Assembly: GCA_964456445.1 (NCBI GenBank)
Contig: CAYWBI010000106.1
Location: forward strand, 1-13,507
Length of the DNA: 13,507 bases
From: CAYWBI01 sp964456445
GTDB lineage: Bacteria > Calditrichota > Calditrichia > Calditrichales > J004
Reading direction: 5' to 3'
Below, one piece after another: positions 1 through 7,188 of the stretch. The notes beneath the pieces are model-generated. The model searched no databases, was not told where the DNA came from, and saw nothing but the letters and a program-made list of their open reading frames with translations. How positions within the stretch are numbered: the stretch's first letter is position 1; each line of letters starts with the position of its first letter. The position numbers and the translations under genes were made by a program.

Positions 1-50
1 ATAAATTCACAATGTCAAAGAACAAGTAAAATATATTATAATTCTTTGGG

Positions 51-76
51 AAGACGACATACAAAAACGTCGTCTT
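51..76. repeat. Perfect 8-bp inverted repeat (hairpin), first of a REP-like cluster
   Basis: AAGACGAC at 51-58 is exactly complementary to GTCGTCTT at 69-76, with a 10-base loop. It lies about 60 bases from two further strong palindromes and belongs to the same non-coding block. No T-tract follows directly on either strand, so a simple terminator is unlikely. The reading as part of a REP-type cluster is inference from the grouping. Confidence 0.55.
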
Positions 77-134
77 GGTACTTGACTTTACACTTAATAA
101 CTTCAGGGCGGGGATGAAAGCGAACAACGCCACT

Positions 135-178
135 ATTGGGGGCTTTAGCCCAACAACTTAAGGGTCTAAAGCCCCAAT
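135..178. repeat. Long imperfect palindrome (GGGGCTTTAG type), REP-like
   Basis: The left arm at 135-151 (ATTGGGGGCTTTAGCCC) pairs with 162-178 (GGGTCTAAAGCCCCAAT). This gives a stem of about 16 pairs with one bulged base per side and a loop containing CTTAAG. GGGGCTTTAG..CTAAAGCCCC cores are typical of the REP-like palindromes that occur many times in some bacterial genomes and are linked to RAYT (TnpA-REP) transposases. No RAYT gene is visible in the window. Confidence 0.6.
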
Positions 179-195
179 GAACCAACCGGTCCATG

Positions 196-220
196 AGTCC
201 CCGGGATAAATCCCGGGGCT
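196..220. repeat. Perfect GC-rich palindrome CCCCGGGAT..ATCCCGGGG, REP-like
   Basis: CCCCGGGAT at 199-207 and ATCCCGGGG at 210-218 form a perfect 9-bp stem with a 2-base loop. AG/CT outside it (196-197 and 219-220) extends the stem around one bulged T. It is the third palindrome within 170 bases. The three probably form one composite repeat of the BIME/REP kind. A minus-strand open frame runs through all three but is best explained as translated repeat. Confidence 0.6.
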
Positions 221-560
221 GTTCAAAGAATAAAAACAATTTGATTGAAATTCAAGCGGTTCACTTGACCGTAACTTTTGCTTATTGAAACGAAATGTCC
301 CGGAGGCCATTCCAGTGGATTTCGCTCATTTTCAATCGGGAAGCATTCATGTTCATTAAAAGGCGTATTCTATTTCCACACAAAAACCAGTAGAGCCGGT
401 TCTTCAAATTGGATTTGGGATGATGATTCGGTGTTTTTACAGCAAACTTCACCGGTAATGATTATGGGGACATTAAACGTATATGCCATACCAATAGTCT
501 TTAAACAACAGGCTTAACGTTTTGTATTTTTAGCTCTATCCGCATAAAGCGAATCAGGGC
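221..560. other. Non-coding or decayed stretch; no confident gene
   Basis: No open frame here looks like a known protein. A 79-codon plus-strand frame (278-517) has low-complexity, protein-unlike content and no ribosome binding site. On the minus strand a frame starting at ATG 489 runs 39 codons to TAG at 370-372. The same frame then continues 48 more codons without a stop to TGA at 223-225, right at the edge of the palindrome cluster. That could be a small gene broken by one nonsense mutation, but there is no family match and chance is a fair explanation. An imperfect hairpin sits near 531-562, overlapping the stop of the oxidoreductase gene, without a T-tract. Confidence 0.4.
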
Positions 561-1583
561 TTAAAGATCAAGCACCAGCTTTCCCATATATCTTCCGCTC
601 TCCAATGCCTGGTGGGCTTCGGCGATCTCATCCAGAGCAAAAACATGTCCAACATGCGGCCTTAGGTTTCCGGCATCAGCCAATTGGCAAACTTCCTTTA
701 AATCACTGATACTCCCCATTGTTGAGCCAAGCAATTGTTGTTGTTTGATAAACAAAGCCCGCAGATCAATTTGTACCAACGGTCCGGTTGTGGCGCCACA
801 GGTAACCAGTTTGCCGCCGGTCTTTAAGGAGCGCAGGCTGTCTTTCCAGGTGGCCGCGCCGGTATGTTCAACCACAATGTCAACGCCGCGGCCTTCGGTA
901 ATTTCCCGGACCGCCTTCCCGGGGGATTGTTGCTTATAATTGATGATATAGTCTGCCCCGAATGACCGGGCCAATTGCACCTTTTCTTCGCTCCCGGCGG
1001 TGGTGATCACCCGTGCACCGATGGTTTTGGCTATTTGAATGGCCGCCCCGCCAACGCCACTGGAAGCACCATAAATCAAAACCCAATTATCTTTTTGCAG
1101 ATGCGCTTTACGTACAAGCATATGGTAGGCCGTTAATGAAGCCAATGGCAATGCGGCTGCTTCATGCCAACTAAGGCTTTGGGGTTTTGGCAAAAGATAT
1201 CGCTCTTCAACAACAATGTGTTGGCACTGGACCCCATCCAAATGCTCGCCGGGGATTTTAAAGTCTGGCGATAAATTTTCCAGGTTTTTTTTCTGAAAAG
1301 GATCATTGTGCGGAAATCGCATGGGTACATGAATCACCTCATCGGCCACATGTACATTCTGTACGTGTGCGCCAACCGCTTCAACAACACCGGCGCCGTC
1401 ACTGCCCATGATAAGCGGGAGTGGAACACCGGGGATGCCTTTCCTGACAAAAATATCCAAATGATTCAATGCCGCGGTTTTCACCCTGAGTAAAACTTCG
1501 CCCGGCCCCGGAAGCGGAGCGGGAATCTCATCAATGTTGAGCACATTGGGGCCACCATGCGTATGTATTCGGACTGCTTTCAT
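561..1583 (-). CDS. Zinc-less MDR-family NAD(P)H oxidoreductase (quinone oxidoreductase-like)
   Basis: A 340-residue medium-chain dehydrogenase/reductase of normal family length. The N-terminal GroES-like catalytic domain (about 1-150) includes GSDGAGVVEAVG at 60-71. The Rossmann domain has the nucleotide-binding motif GASSGVGG at 172-179, and the C-terminus closes with the usual GRYMGKLVLDL. Related proteins carry a structural zinc lobe with several cysteines before the GEHLDG motif. Here that lobe (about 86-108) has no cysteine, and the usual catalytic zinc cysteine position near residue 40 is Asn-His. It therefore probably works as a zinc-independent NAD(P)H-dependent quinone or enone reductase in the cytoplasm; the substrate is unknown. 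The ATG at 1583 has a GGG-containing ribosome binding site (AGAAAGGGT, 1588-1596) five bases upstream. It is a single gene, divergent from uvrB. Family is secure, substrate is not. Confidence 0.88.
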   Translation of the reverse strand: MKAVRIHTHGGPNVLNIDEIPAPLPGPGEVLLRVKTAALNHLDIFVRKGIPGVPLPLIMGSDGAGVVEAVGAHVQNVHVADEVIHVPMRFPHNDPFQKKNLENLSPDFKIPGEHLDGVQCQHIVVEERYLLPKPQSLSWHEAAALPLASLTAYHMLVRKAHLQKDNWVLIYGASSGVGGAAIQIAKTIGARVITTAGSEEKVQLARSFGADYIINYKQQSPGKAVREITEGRGVDIVVEHTGAATWKDSLRSLKTGGKLVTCGATTGPLVQIDLRALFIKQQQLLGSTMGSISDLKEVCQLADAGNLRPHVGHVFALDEIAEAHQALESGRYMGKLVLDL

Positions 1584-1713
1584 TCTTACCCTTTCTGAAT
1601 GTTTATCTTGCTACAAGGTCAGATTTAATAAATTGTTTTAAAAACTTAAACCGCGATATTAAAAAAAAAAGGTTTTCTTTGACCTGTTTTTTTGAGACGC
1701 ATGTCCTACCCCC

Positions 1714-1742
1714 TTTACCTGCTTTGGTCGTACAAATATAAA
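1714..1742 (+). promoter_or_regulatory. Candidate sigma70-type promoter for uvrB-purD-cdsA
   Basis: -35 TTTACC (1714-1719, 4/6), 17-base spacer, -10 TATAAA (1737-1742, 5/6). Predicted transcription start is near 1750, giving a leader of about 60 bases to the chosen uvrB start. I saw no CTGT-N8-ACAG or GAAC-N4-GTTC type LexA operator in 1584-1809, so SOS control is not supported by sequence. Confidence 0.35.
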
Positions 1743-1764
1743 ATCAATAGCATAAAACAGTCAA
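1735..1764 (-). promoter_or_regulatory. Candidate sigma70-type promoter for the oxidoreductase gene
   Basis: Read on the minus strand: -35 TTGACT (1759-1764), 18-base spacer, -10 TATATT (1735-1740), each 5/6 to consensus. It lies about 150 bases upstream of the ATG at 1583 and would give a long leader. Its -10 overlaps the -10 proposed for uvrB on the other strand. Assigned by eye only. Confidence 0.35.
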
Positions 1765-1809
1765 ATTCCGTATTTTTTAAATCACATGATTCAGCCCCTA
1801 TTGACCTGC

Positions 1810-3807
1810 ATGAAAAAATTTAAACTTGTTTCGCCATATCAGCCACAAGGAGACCAGCCACAAGCCATCAAAGAGCTTGTGCAAGGCCTTGAGCATGGCC
1901 ATCGTTTCCAAACATTGTTGGGCGTTACCGGGAGCGGTAAAACCTTTACCATGGCCAATGTCATTGCCCGGCAAAACAAACCCACATTGATTATTTCGCA
2001 CAATAAAACCCTCGCCGCGCAGCTCTTTGCCGAATTCAAACAGTTTTTTCCTGAAAACGCAGTGGAGTTTTTTATAAGTTATTATGATTATTATCAACCG
2101 GAAGCCTATATCCCCACAACCGATACCTTTATCGAAAAGGATTCATCGATCAATGATGAAATTGATCGTTTACGGCTAAAGGCCACCAGCTCGCTGCTCT
2201 CCCGTAAAGATGTAATTGTTATTGCCAGTGTGAGTTGTATTTATGGCATCGGGTCGCCCGCGGATTACAAGGATATGTTGGTTGTATTTAAAAAAGGCCA
2301 ACATCTGGACCGCAGGGAATTTTTACTGCAATTGGTAGATATTCAATATACACGCAATGATTTTGATTTCCAACGCGGGGCTTTTCGGGTACGGGGTGAT
2401 ATTATTGATATTTATCCGGCGTATGAAGAATTTGCTTATCGTCTGGAATTTTTTGGCAACGAAATCGAGCAAATAAGCGTTATCGATCCTTTGACGGGCA
2501 AAACACGGGACCAGGTGGAAAAAGTAGCCATTTTTCCGGCTAAGCACTTTGTAACTACCGCTGAGAAGATGGCCCGGGCACGAGAACAAATAAAAATTGA
2601 ACTTAAAATCCAGCTTGATAAATTCCGCAATGAAGGTAAACTGCTTGAAGCACAACGTCTTGAAATGCGTACAAATTTCGATTTGGAAATGATGGAGGAA
2701 ATTGGTTATTGTAGCGGTATTGAAAATTATTCCCGTTTTCTTTCCGGTCGCAAACCGGGGCAACCGCCCTATACCTTGCTTGATTTCTTCCCCGATGATT
2801 TTTTAATGTTTGTTGATGAATCGCATCAATCCTTTCCCCAGGTCCGTGCCATGTACCGGGGCGACCGTTCACGCAAGGAAACGCTGGTAAACTTTGGTTT
2901 CCGTCTGCCTGCCGCCCTGGATAACCGGCCATTGCAATTTAAAGAATTTGAAGAACGGATTGGCCGGGTGATCGCGGTTTCTGCAACGCCGGCTGCCTAT
3001 GAGCTGGAAAAAAGCGGCGGGGCCTTTGTGGAACAGGTTATACGGCCTACCGGTCTCATCGATCCGGAAATCGATGTGCGCCCCATTGCCACTCAAATCG
3101 ATGATTTGATTGATGAGGTAAAACAGCGGGCGGCACGCAACGAACGGTCGCTTATCACCACACTTACAAAACGCATGGCAGAAGACCTTACCGACTATCT
3201 AAACGGTGCCGGTATTCGTGTGCGCTATCTGCATTCGGAAATCGACTCCCTGGAGCGGGTAGCTATTTTGCGGGAGTTGAGGCTGGCAGAATTTGATGTG
3301 TTGGTGGGCATCAACCTCCTGCGCGAGGGGCTGGACCTACCGGAGGTAACCCTGGTTGCCGTTTTGGACGCCGACAAGGAAGGGTTCCTGCGCTCTTATG
3401 TTTCGTTGATGCAAACGGCGGGCCGCGCGGCGCGGAATGTGGATGGTAAAGTTATTTTTTATGCCGACCGCATAACCGATTCCATGCGATTGACCATGGA
3501 TGAATGTAATCGCAGACGCAGGAAACAAAACGCCTATAACACGGCGCATCATATTTCGCCAAAAACCATTCTCAAATCCACCGAGGAAATTCTTCGCGCC
3601 ACCGCTGTAGCCGATGTACGCAAAGCGCAACCGATGGTATCCGATATTAAAATCGATTATGGTAAAAATTTGAGCGATGACGAATTGGTTGCACGACTGG
3701 AAAAAGATATGCGGACCGCTGCGGCTAACCTGGAGTTTGAAAAAGCCGCCACACTGCGTGACGAAATTCAACGTTTAAAAAATAGAAAAATATCAGAGGA
3801 CTCCTGA
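1810..3807 (+). CDS. uvrB: UvrABC system protein B (excision repair helicase-like subunit)
   Basis: UvrB is the damage-verification ATPase of nucleotide excision repair. It receives the lesion from UvrA and recruits UvrC. From the ATG at 1810 it has 665 residues, the usual length. Visible motifs: Walker A GVTGSGKT at 38-45, the beta-hairpin base YYDYYQPEAYIP from about 91, helicase motif II DESH at 336-339, VSATP, and the motif V/VI region LLREGLDLPE and QTAGRAARN. A C-terminal UVR domain (LVARLEKDM...LRDEIQRLK) contacts UvrC. An upstream in-frame ATG at 1786 would add eight residues. I prefer 1810 because MKKFKLVSPYQPQGDQP matches the canonical UvrB N-terminus and places Walker A and the hairpin tyrosines within one residue of E. 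coli numbering. Neither start has a strong ribosome binding site. First gene of a three-gene unit; purD starts five bases after its stop. Confidence 0.97.
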   Translation: MKKFKLVSPYQPQGDQPQAIKELVQGLEHGHRFQTLLGVTGSGKTFTMANVIARQNKPTLIISHNKTLAAQLFAEFKQFFPENAVEFFISYYDYYQPEAYIPTTDTFIEKDSSINDEIDRLRLKATSSLLSRKDVIVIASVSCIYGIGSPADYKDMLVVFKKGQHLDRREFLLQLVDIQYTRNDFDFQRGAFRVRGDIIDIYPAYEEFAYRLEFFGNEIEQISVIDPLTGKTRDQVEKVAIFPAKHFVTTAEKMARAREQIKIELKIQLDKFRNEGKLLEAQRLEMRTNFDLEMMEEIGYCSGIENYSRFLSGRKPGQPPYTLLDFFPDDFLMFVDESHQSFPQVRAMYRGDRSRKETLVNFGFRLPAALDNRPLQFKEFEERIGRVIAVSATPAAYELEKSGGAFVEQVIRPTGLIDPEIDVRPIATQIDDLIDEVKQRAARNERSLITTLTKRMAEDLTDYLNGAGIRVRYLHSEIDSLERVAILRELRLAEFDVLVGINLLREGLDLPEVTLVAVLDADKEGFLRSYVSLMQTAGRAARNVDGKVIFYADRITDSMRLTMDECNRRRRKQNAYNTAHHISPKTILKSTEEILRATAVADVRKAQPMVSDIKIDYGKNLSDDELVARLEKDMRTAAANLEFEKAATLRDEIQRLKNRKISEDS

Positions 3808-3812
3808 CCTTT

Positions 3813-5084
3813 ATGAATGTTATGCTCCTTGGTTCCGGTGGGCGGGAACATGCCCTGGCCTGGAAGATAAAGCAAAGCCCATTATTGGAAAATTTGTATT
3901 GTGTACCAGGAAATCCCGGTACCGCTGAACTGGCCCAAAACGTCGATATCGCCCTTAATGATTTTGACGCCCTGGCACAATTTGCGAAAGAACAAAATAT
4001 CGGGCTGACCGTTGTTGGCCCCGAGGTGCCTCTTGTAAATGGAATTTGGGATTTTTTTAACCTCAGGGGGCTGGCCCTGTTTGGCCCAAGCCAAAAGGCC
4101 GCCCGGCTGGAGGGCAGCAAGGAATTTTCGAAAAACTTTTTACTCGAACACAATATTCCAACAGCGTCTTTTAAGACCTTCAAAAAGCCGCTTAATGCCG
4201 CTGAATATATCAAGCAATGCACACGGTTTCCTCTCGTTTTAAAAGCCGATGGTCTGGCTGCGGGAAAGGGCGTACTGATTTGCGAAAACCAGGCGGAAGC
4301 CTTGCGGGGCGTGAAAATGATCATGACGGACAAATCCTTTGGCCCGGCAGGAGACACTTTGCTCATCGAGCAATTTATAAACGGTGATGAACTTTCTGTT
4401 TTTGCATTATGTGACGGCCAAAATTATCTGCTTTTACCCCCCGCGCAGGATCATAAAAAGATTGGCGAGGGCGATTGCGGTAAGAATACCGGCGGGATGG
4501 GCGCTTATGCGCCAGCACCCCTGGGCAGCTCAGTGGTTTTAAAAACCATCGGGAAAACGATTATCCAGCCAACGCTTGACGGCATGGCAAAAATGGGCGC
4601 CCCTTATCGTGGACTGCTTTATGTTGGCTGCATATTTAATGAAGATACACCGTATGTCCTGGAATTCAATTGCCGGTTTGGTGATCCGGAAACGCAGGCT
4701 GTTTTACCATTACTCCAGGAAGACTTATTGCCGCTTCTTTACTCTTGTGCAACGGACAGTTTGACCGGGCAAAAGGCCACGACAAAAAATGCATATAGTT
4801 TTGACGTGGTGCTTGCGTCCGCGGGTTATCCGGGTGCCTATAAAAAGGGGCTGTCCATAAACGGTTTAAATAATATAGATTCAGAAATATTGGTATTTCA
4901 TTCCGGTACAAAAAAACAAATGGGAAAGTTGCTGACAAATGGTGGCCGGGTCCTCAATATTGTATCCAGCGCCGACAGCTTTCAAGCCTGTGCCCGAGAG
5001 GCATATCAGGCAATCGCGAACATTCATTTTGATGGCATGTATTTTCGTCGCGATATTGGCCATAAGGTGCTTAAAGAAAAATAA
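3813..5084 (+). CDS. purD: Phosphoribosylamine-glycine ligase (GAR synthetase)
   Basis: Catalyses ATP-dependent joining of glycine to 5-phosphoribosylamine, the second step of de novo purine synthesis, in the cytoplasm. The 423 residues match the monofunctional bacterial enzyme. Domains in order: N-domain with GSGGREHA at 7-14, ATP-grasp fold with FPLVLKADGLAAGKGV and the NTGGMGAY substrate/ATP loop, the PurD signature RFGDPETQ at 288-295, and a C-terminal domain with GYPG. The ATG at 3813 gives the canonical MNVMLLGSGG beginning. An AGAGGA ribosome binding site (3795-3800) lies inside the end of uvrB, so the two genes are probably translationally coupled. All hallmark motifs are intact. The association with uvrB and cdsA is not a classic purine operon, so it probably reflects shared housekeeping transcription. 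Confidence 0.97.
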   Translation: MNVMLLGSGGREHALAWKIKQSPLLENLYCVPGNPGTAELAQNVDIALNDFDALAQFAKEQNIGLTVVGPEVPLVNGIWDFFNLRGLALFGPSQKAARLEGSKEFSKNFLLEHNIPTASFKTFKKPLNAAEYIKQCTRFPLVLKADGLAAGKGVLICENQAEALRGVKMIMTDKSFGPAGDTLLIEQFINGDELSVFALCDGQNYLLLPPAQDHKKIGEGDCGKNTGGMGAYAPAPLGSSVVLKTIGKTIIQPTLDGMAKMGAPYRGLLYVGCIFNEDTPYVLEFNCRFGDPETQAVLPLLQEDLLPLLYSCATDSLTGQKATTKNAYSFDVVLASAGYPGAYKKGLSINGLNNIDSEILVFHSGTKKQMGKLLTNGGRVLNIVSSADSFQACAREAYQAIANIHFDGMYFRRDIGHKVLKEK

Positions 5085-5110
5085 TTTGAACCGACACTTA
5101 AAGGATATAT

Positions 5111-5932
5111 ATGAATGAGCTCTTAACGCGCGTCCTTGTTGCGCTGGTTGGCATACCCTTGCTGATCTTTTTAATTTGGCGCGGTGAATGGTATTTTTAC
5201 ACGCTTATTGCCGTTATTGTCCTCGGCGGTCAAATGGAGTTTTACAATCTTGCCCGAAAAAAAAACGGGCATCCGCATAGTATTGCAGGCATGGTGCTTG
5301 TTCTGACATTATTGCTCTCTATCCAGATGGGTTATTCGCCTTTGCTCATAGCAGTGGCATTGCTTGTCCTGCTTTATCTTTTTATTGTGGAAATGTTTTC
5401 AACTCAGGGTTCCGCATTATTGAACACCGCACTGACCCTGGGCGGCGTCTTCTATCCGGGCGTATTGCTATCCGGTCTGCTTTTTTTACGTGCCCACATA
5501 ATTGATGGCAGTATTAACTCCGCGCGCGGTTTTATTATTACGCTTTTTTTTGCGATTTGGGCCAATGACACCTTTGCCTATTTTTCCGGCCGTGCCTGGG
5601 GAAGGCATAAACTCTTAGAACGTGTATCGCCTAAAAAAAGCATCGAAGGCGCTATAGGTGGGATTTGTGGTTCGGTACTTGTTTTTTTAACCGTTCATTT
5701 TGCGGGCTGGTATGACATCTCACTTGGTTTTGCCCTGATAGGCGGTCTTCTCACCGGTGTATTTGGCCCACTTGGTGATTTGGTGGAATCCTGGTTTAAA
5801 CGTGACGCCGGTGTAAAGGACTCTTCTCATCTATTGCCTGGCCATGGCGGGATGCTGGATCGTTTTGACAGCCTGGTCATCGTAACCCCTGTATTCTTGA
5901 TATACTATTTTATCGTCCAGGCACTGAGCTAA
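5111..5932 (+). CDS. cdsA: Phosphatidate cytidylyltransferase (CDP-diglyceride synthase)
   Basis: Integral inner-membrane enzyme that makes CDP-diacylglycerol from phosphatidate and CTP, the branch-point precursor of bacterial phospholipids. The 273-residue protein is almost entirely hydrophobic helices (about eight). It carries the family signature at 227-253: SWFKRDAGVKD, then PGHGGMLDRFD with the catalytic-metal Asp residues. Upstream motifs FFAIWANDTFAY and SPKKSIEGAIGG are also characteristic. AAGGA at 5101-5105 is a good ribosome binding site five bases before the ATG. It follows purD after 26 bases and is last in the unit, closed by the terminator at 5958-5985. Nothing appears broken. 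Confidence 0.96.
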   Translation: MNELLTRVLVALVGIPLLIFLIWRGEWYFYTLIAVIVLGGQMEFYNLARKKNGHPHSIAGMVLVLTLLLSIQMGYSPLLIAVALLVLLYLFIVEMFSTQGSALLNTALTLGGVFYPGVLLSGLLFLRAHIIDGSINSARGFIITLFFAIWANDTFAYFSGRAWGRHKLLERVSPKKSIEGAIGGICGSVLVFLTVHFAGWYDISLGFALIGGLLTGVFGPLGDLVESWFKRDAGVKDSSHLLPGHGGMLDRFDSLVIVTPVFLIYYFIVQALS

Positions 5933-5957
5933 ATTTTAGTATCGGTCTTCTCGCATC

Positions 5958-5985
5958 CTTGTGCCCGGGTATAAGATTTTTTTTT
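5958..5985 (+). terminator. Rho-independent terminator after cdsA
   Basis: CTTGTGC (5958-5964... paired around loop CCGG, 5965-5968) and GTATAAG (5969-5975) form a seven-pair stem with two G-T wobbles. One A and then nine T (5977-5985) follow. It is 25 bases past the cdsA stop and separates the uvrB-purD-cdsA unit from the response regulator. Confidence 0.75.
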
Positions 5986-6052
5986 GCTTATTTATCAAAC
6001 CCTTTTTAAAGAAAAGCCACATATTGCACGACTATGGGGAATTCTATAATTG

Positions 6053-6057
6053 TGGAG
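6053..6057 (+). promoter_or_regulatory. Ribosome binding site deciding a GTG start
   Basis: TGGAG lies seven bases before GTG at 6065. It supports GTG as the start of the response regulator rather than an in-frame TTG at 6050, which has no ribosome binding site and would place the GGAG inside the coding region. Confidence 0.6.
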
Positions 6058-6064
6058 TTATAAG

Positions 6065-7177
6065 GTGTCCTATAAAAATGTATTAATTGTTGACGATGAA
6101 GAGGATCTGACCTGGTCCATCGCCAAACATTTATCCAAAGACAAAGACCGTTTTACCATACTTACGGTGAACAGCGGCGCGGACGCATTGGAATTGTTGT
6201 CCCGGAAAAAAGTAGAGATGGTAATCTCTGATATTCGTATGCCGGAAATAAATGGCCTGGACCTTTTATTAAAAATCAAGGAGAATTATCCGGACACCAA
6301 GGTGATCATTATGACCGCTTATGGTTCATCTGAGATCCAGCAGCAGGCAAACAAACTGGGTTGTTTCCGTTATATTGAAAAGCCTTTTAACATTCAGGAA
6401 CTACGTGACCTCATTTTGGACAGTATCGAAGCGAGACATGGCTTTGCCGGTACCATTTCCGAATTGCAGCTTAGCGACTTAATACAGATGAATTGTCTGG
6501 GGCGTTTAACCAACGCAGTGGAAGTAAGTTCGGGTCAACAAAAGGGCACTATTTTTTTTGAAGATGGGAACATTGTTCACGCTCAAATTGGAAACCTGAT
6601 GGGCGACGAAGCCTTTTATGAAATAATAAGTTGGGAGGCGGGAAGTTTTAAATTAAACAAAGGGCTTAAGGCCGAGCGGGAAAGCATTCTTAAAGGCTGG
6701 CAATCATTGCTGCTGGAAGGCCTGCGGCGGGTGGATGAAGCCAAAAAAGAAGATGAAGACCCTGCCCAAAAGACAAAAAAACAAATCAAAAAGCTGTTGC
6801 AGGAATTTATCAGAACCAAGGGTATCCAATTACTTGTCTTGTGTAATGATGAAGGCAAGCCATTTGTATCACAGGTTCAGGCAGGATTAATAAATCCAGA
6901 AGATTTAAAAAAATTACCGGCACGAATAGCAGAAATTCTAAAAGTAATACGTAAATTTTCCGCTCCATTTTCTCTATCAAAACAAAAGGAATATAGTTTT
7001 GAATTTGATGAAGGCGTTGTAAAGATGACCTGGTTACCGGCCGGAAATGGATTCTTGTTACTGGTGGCAGATCAATCATCCAACTTTGGGCTGTTACGCA
7101 TTGAAACCAAAAAATTTCTTAAAACACTTTTCGAAATTTTATTGACGCTAAAGAAAAACAAAAAAGACCCGGCTTAG
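6065..7177 (+). CDS. Response regulator: REC + PATAN (DUF4388) + Roadblock/LC7-like domain
   Basis: A 370-residue cytoplasmic signalling protein from the GTG at 6065. Residues 1-125 are a complete receiver domain: acidic pocket Asp10/Asp11, phospho-acceptor Asp56 in SDIRMP, Thr84, and Lys106 in EKPF. Residues about 128-230 match the PATAN/DUF4388 pattern (GTISELQLSDLIQM, then GTIFFEDGNIVHAQIG and a GDEAFYEI element). After a charged linker rich in Lys/Asp, the last 120 residues look like a Roadblock/LC7 (MglB-type) fold with LLVLCNDEGKPFVSQV and LLLVADQSSNFGLLRIE. There is no DNA-binding output domain, so it likely acts by protein contact, possibly on a small Ras-like GTPase. That partner is family-based inference, and none is encoded here. 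No histidine kinase is adjacent. Its stop overlaps the convergent ClC gene by four bases. Confidence 0.85.
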   Translation: MSYKNVLIVDDEEDLTWSIAKHLSKDKDRFTILTVNSGADALELLSRKKVEMVISDIRMPEINGLDLLLKIKENYPDTKVIIMTAYGSSEIQQQANKLGCFRYIEKPFNIQELRDLILDSIEARHGFAGTISELQLSDLIQMNCLGRLTNAVEVSSGQQKGTIFFEDGNIVHAQIGNLMGDEAFYEIISWEAGSFKLNKGLKAERESILKGWQSLLLEGLRRVDEAKKEDEDPAQKTKKQIKKLLQEFIRTKGIQLLVLCNDEGKPFVSQVQAGLINPEDLKKLPARIAEILKVIRKFSAPFSLSKQKEYSFEFDEGVVKMTWLPAGNGFLLLVADQSSNFGLLRIETKKFLKTLFEILLTLKKNKKDPA

Positions 7178-7188
7178 ATTTTCCTAAG
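7173..7188. terminator. Weak bidirectional hairpin spanning two convergent stop codons
   Basis: CTTAG (7173-7177) and CTAAG (7184-7188) form a five-pair stem with loop ATTTTC. T-rich sequence follows on both sides (plus strand from about 7195, minus strand below about 7165). The stem is short and AT-rich, so terminator function is only a suggestion. Confidence 0.25.

Noticed and set aside
36..239. 67-codon minus-strand frame through the palindrome cluster
   Set aside because: Its protein is just the translation of the hairpins; no ribosome binding site and no family match. Frames like this commonly arise from REP-like repeats.
278..517. 79-codon plus-strand frame
   Set aside because: No ribosome binding site, protein-unlike composition, and no recognisable family.
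1786..1809. Upstream ATG for uvrB adding eight residues
   Set aside because: The conserved UvrB N-terminus begins at the ATG at 1810; the eight extra residues are not part of the family pattern and there is no better ribosome binding site.
1584..1809. LexA/SOS operator upstream of uvrB
   Set aside because: No recognisable CTGT-N8-ACAG or GAAC-N4-GTTC type palindrome is present.
3725..4366. 213-codon minus-strand frame antisense to uvrB/purD, with similar long antisense frames at 2323-2763 and 3337-3771
   Set aside because: They lie fully inside strongly supported uvrB and purD reading frames and have no motif or ribosome binding site.
6045..6050. Perfect TATAAT as -10 for the response regulator
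   Set aside because: No -35 at 16-18 bases (the best is TTGCAC at 15), and transcription would start around 6057, after the ribosome binding site used by GTG 6065.
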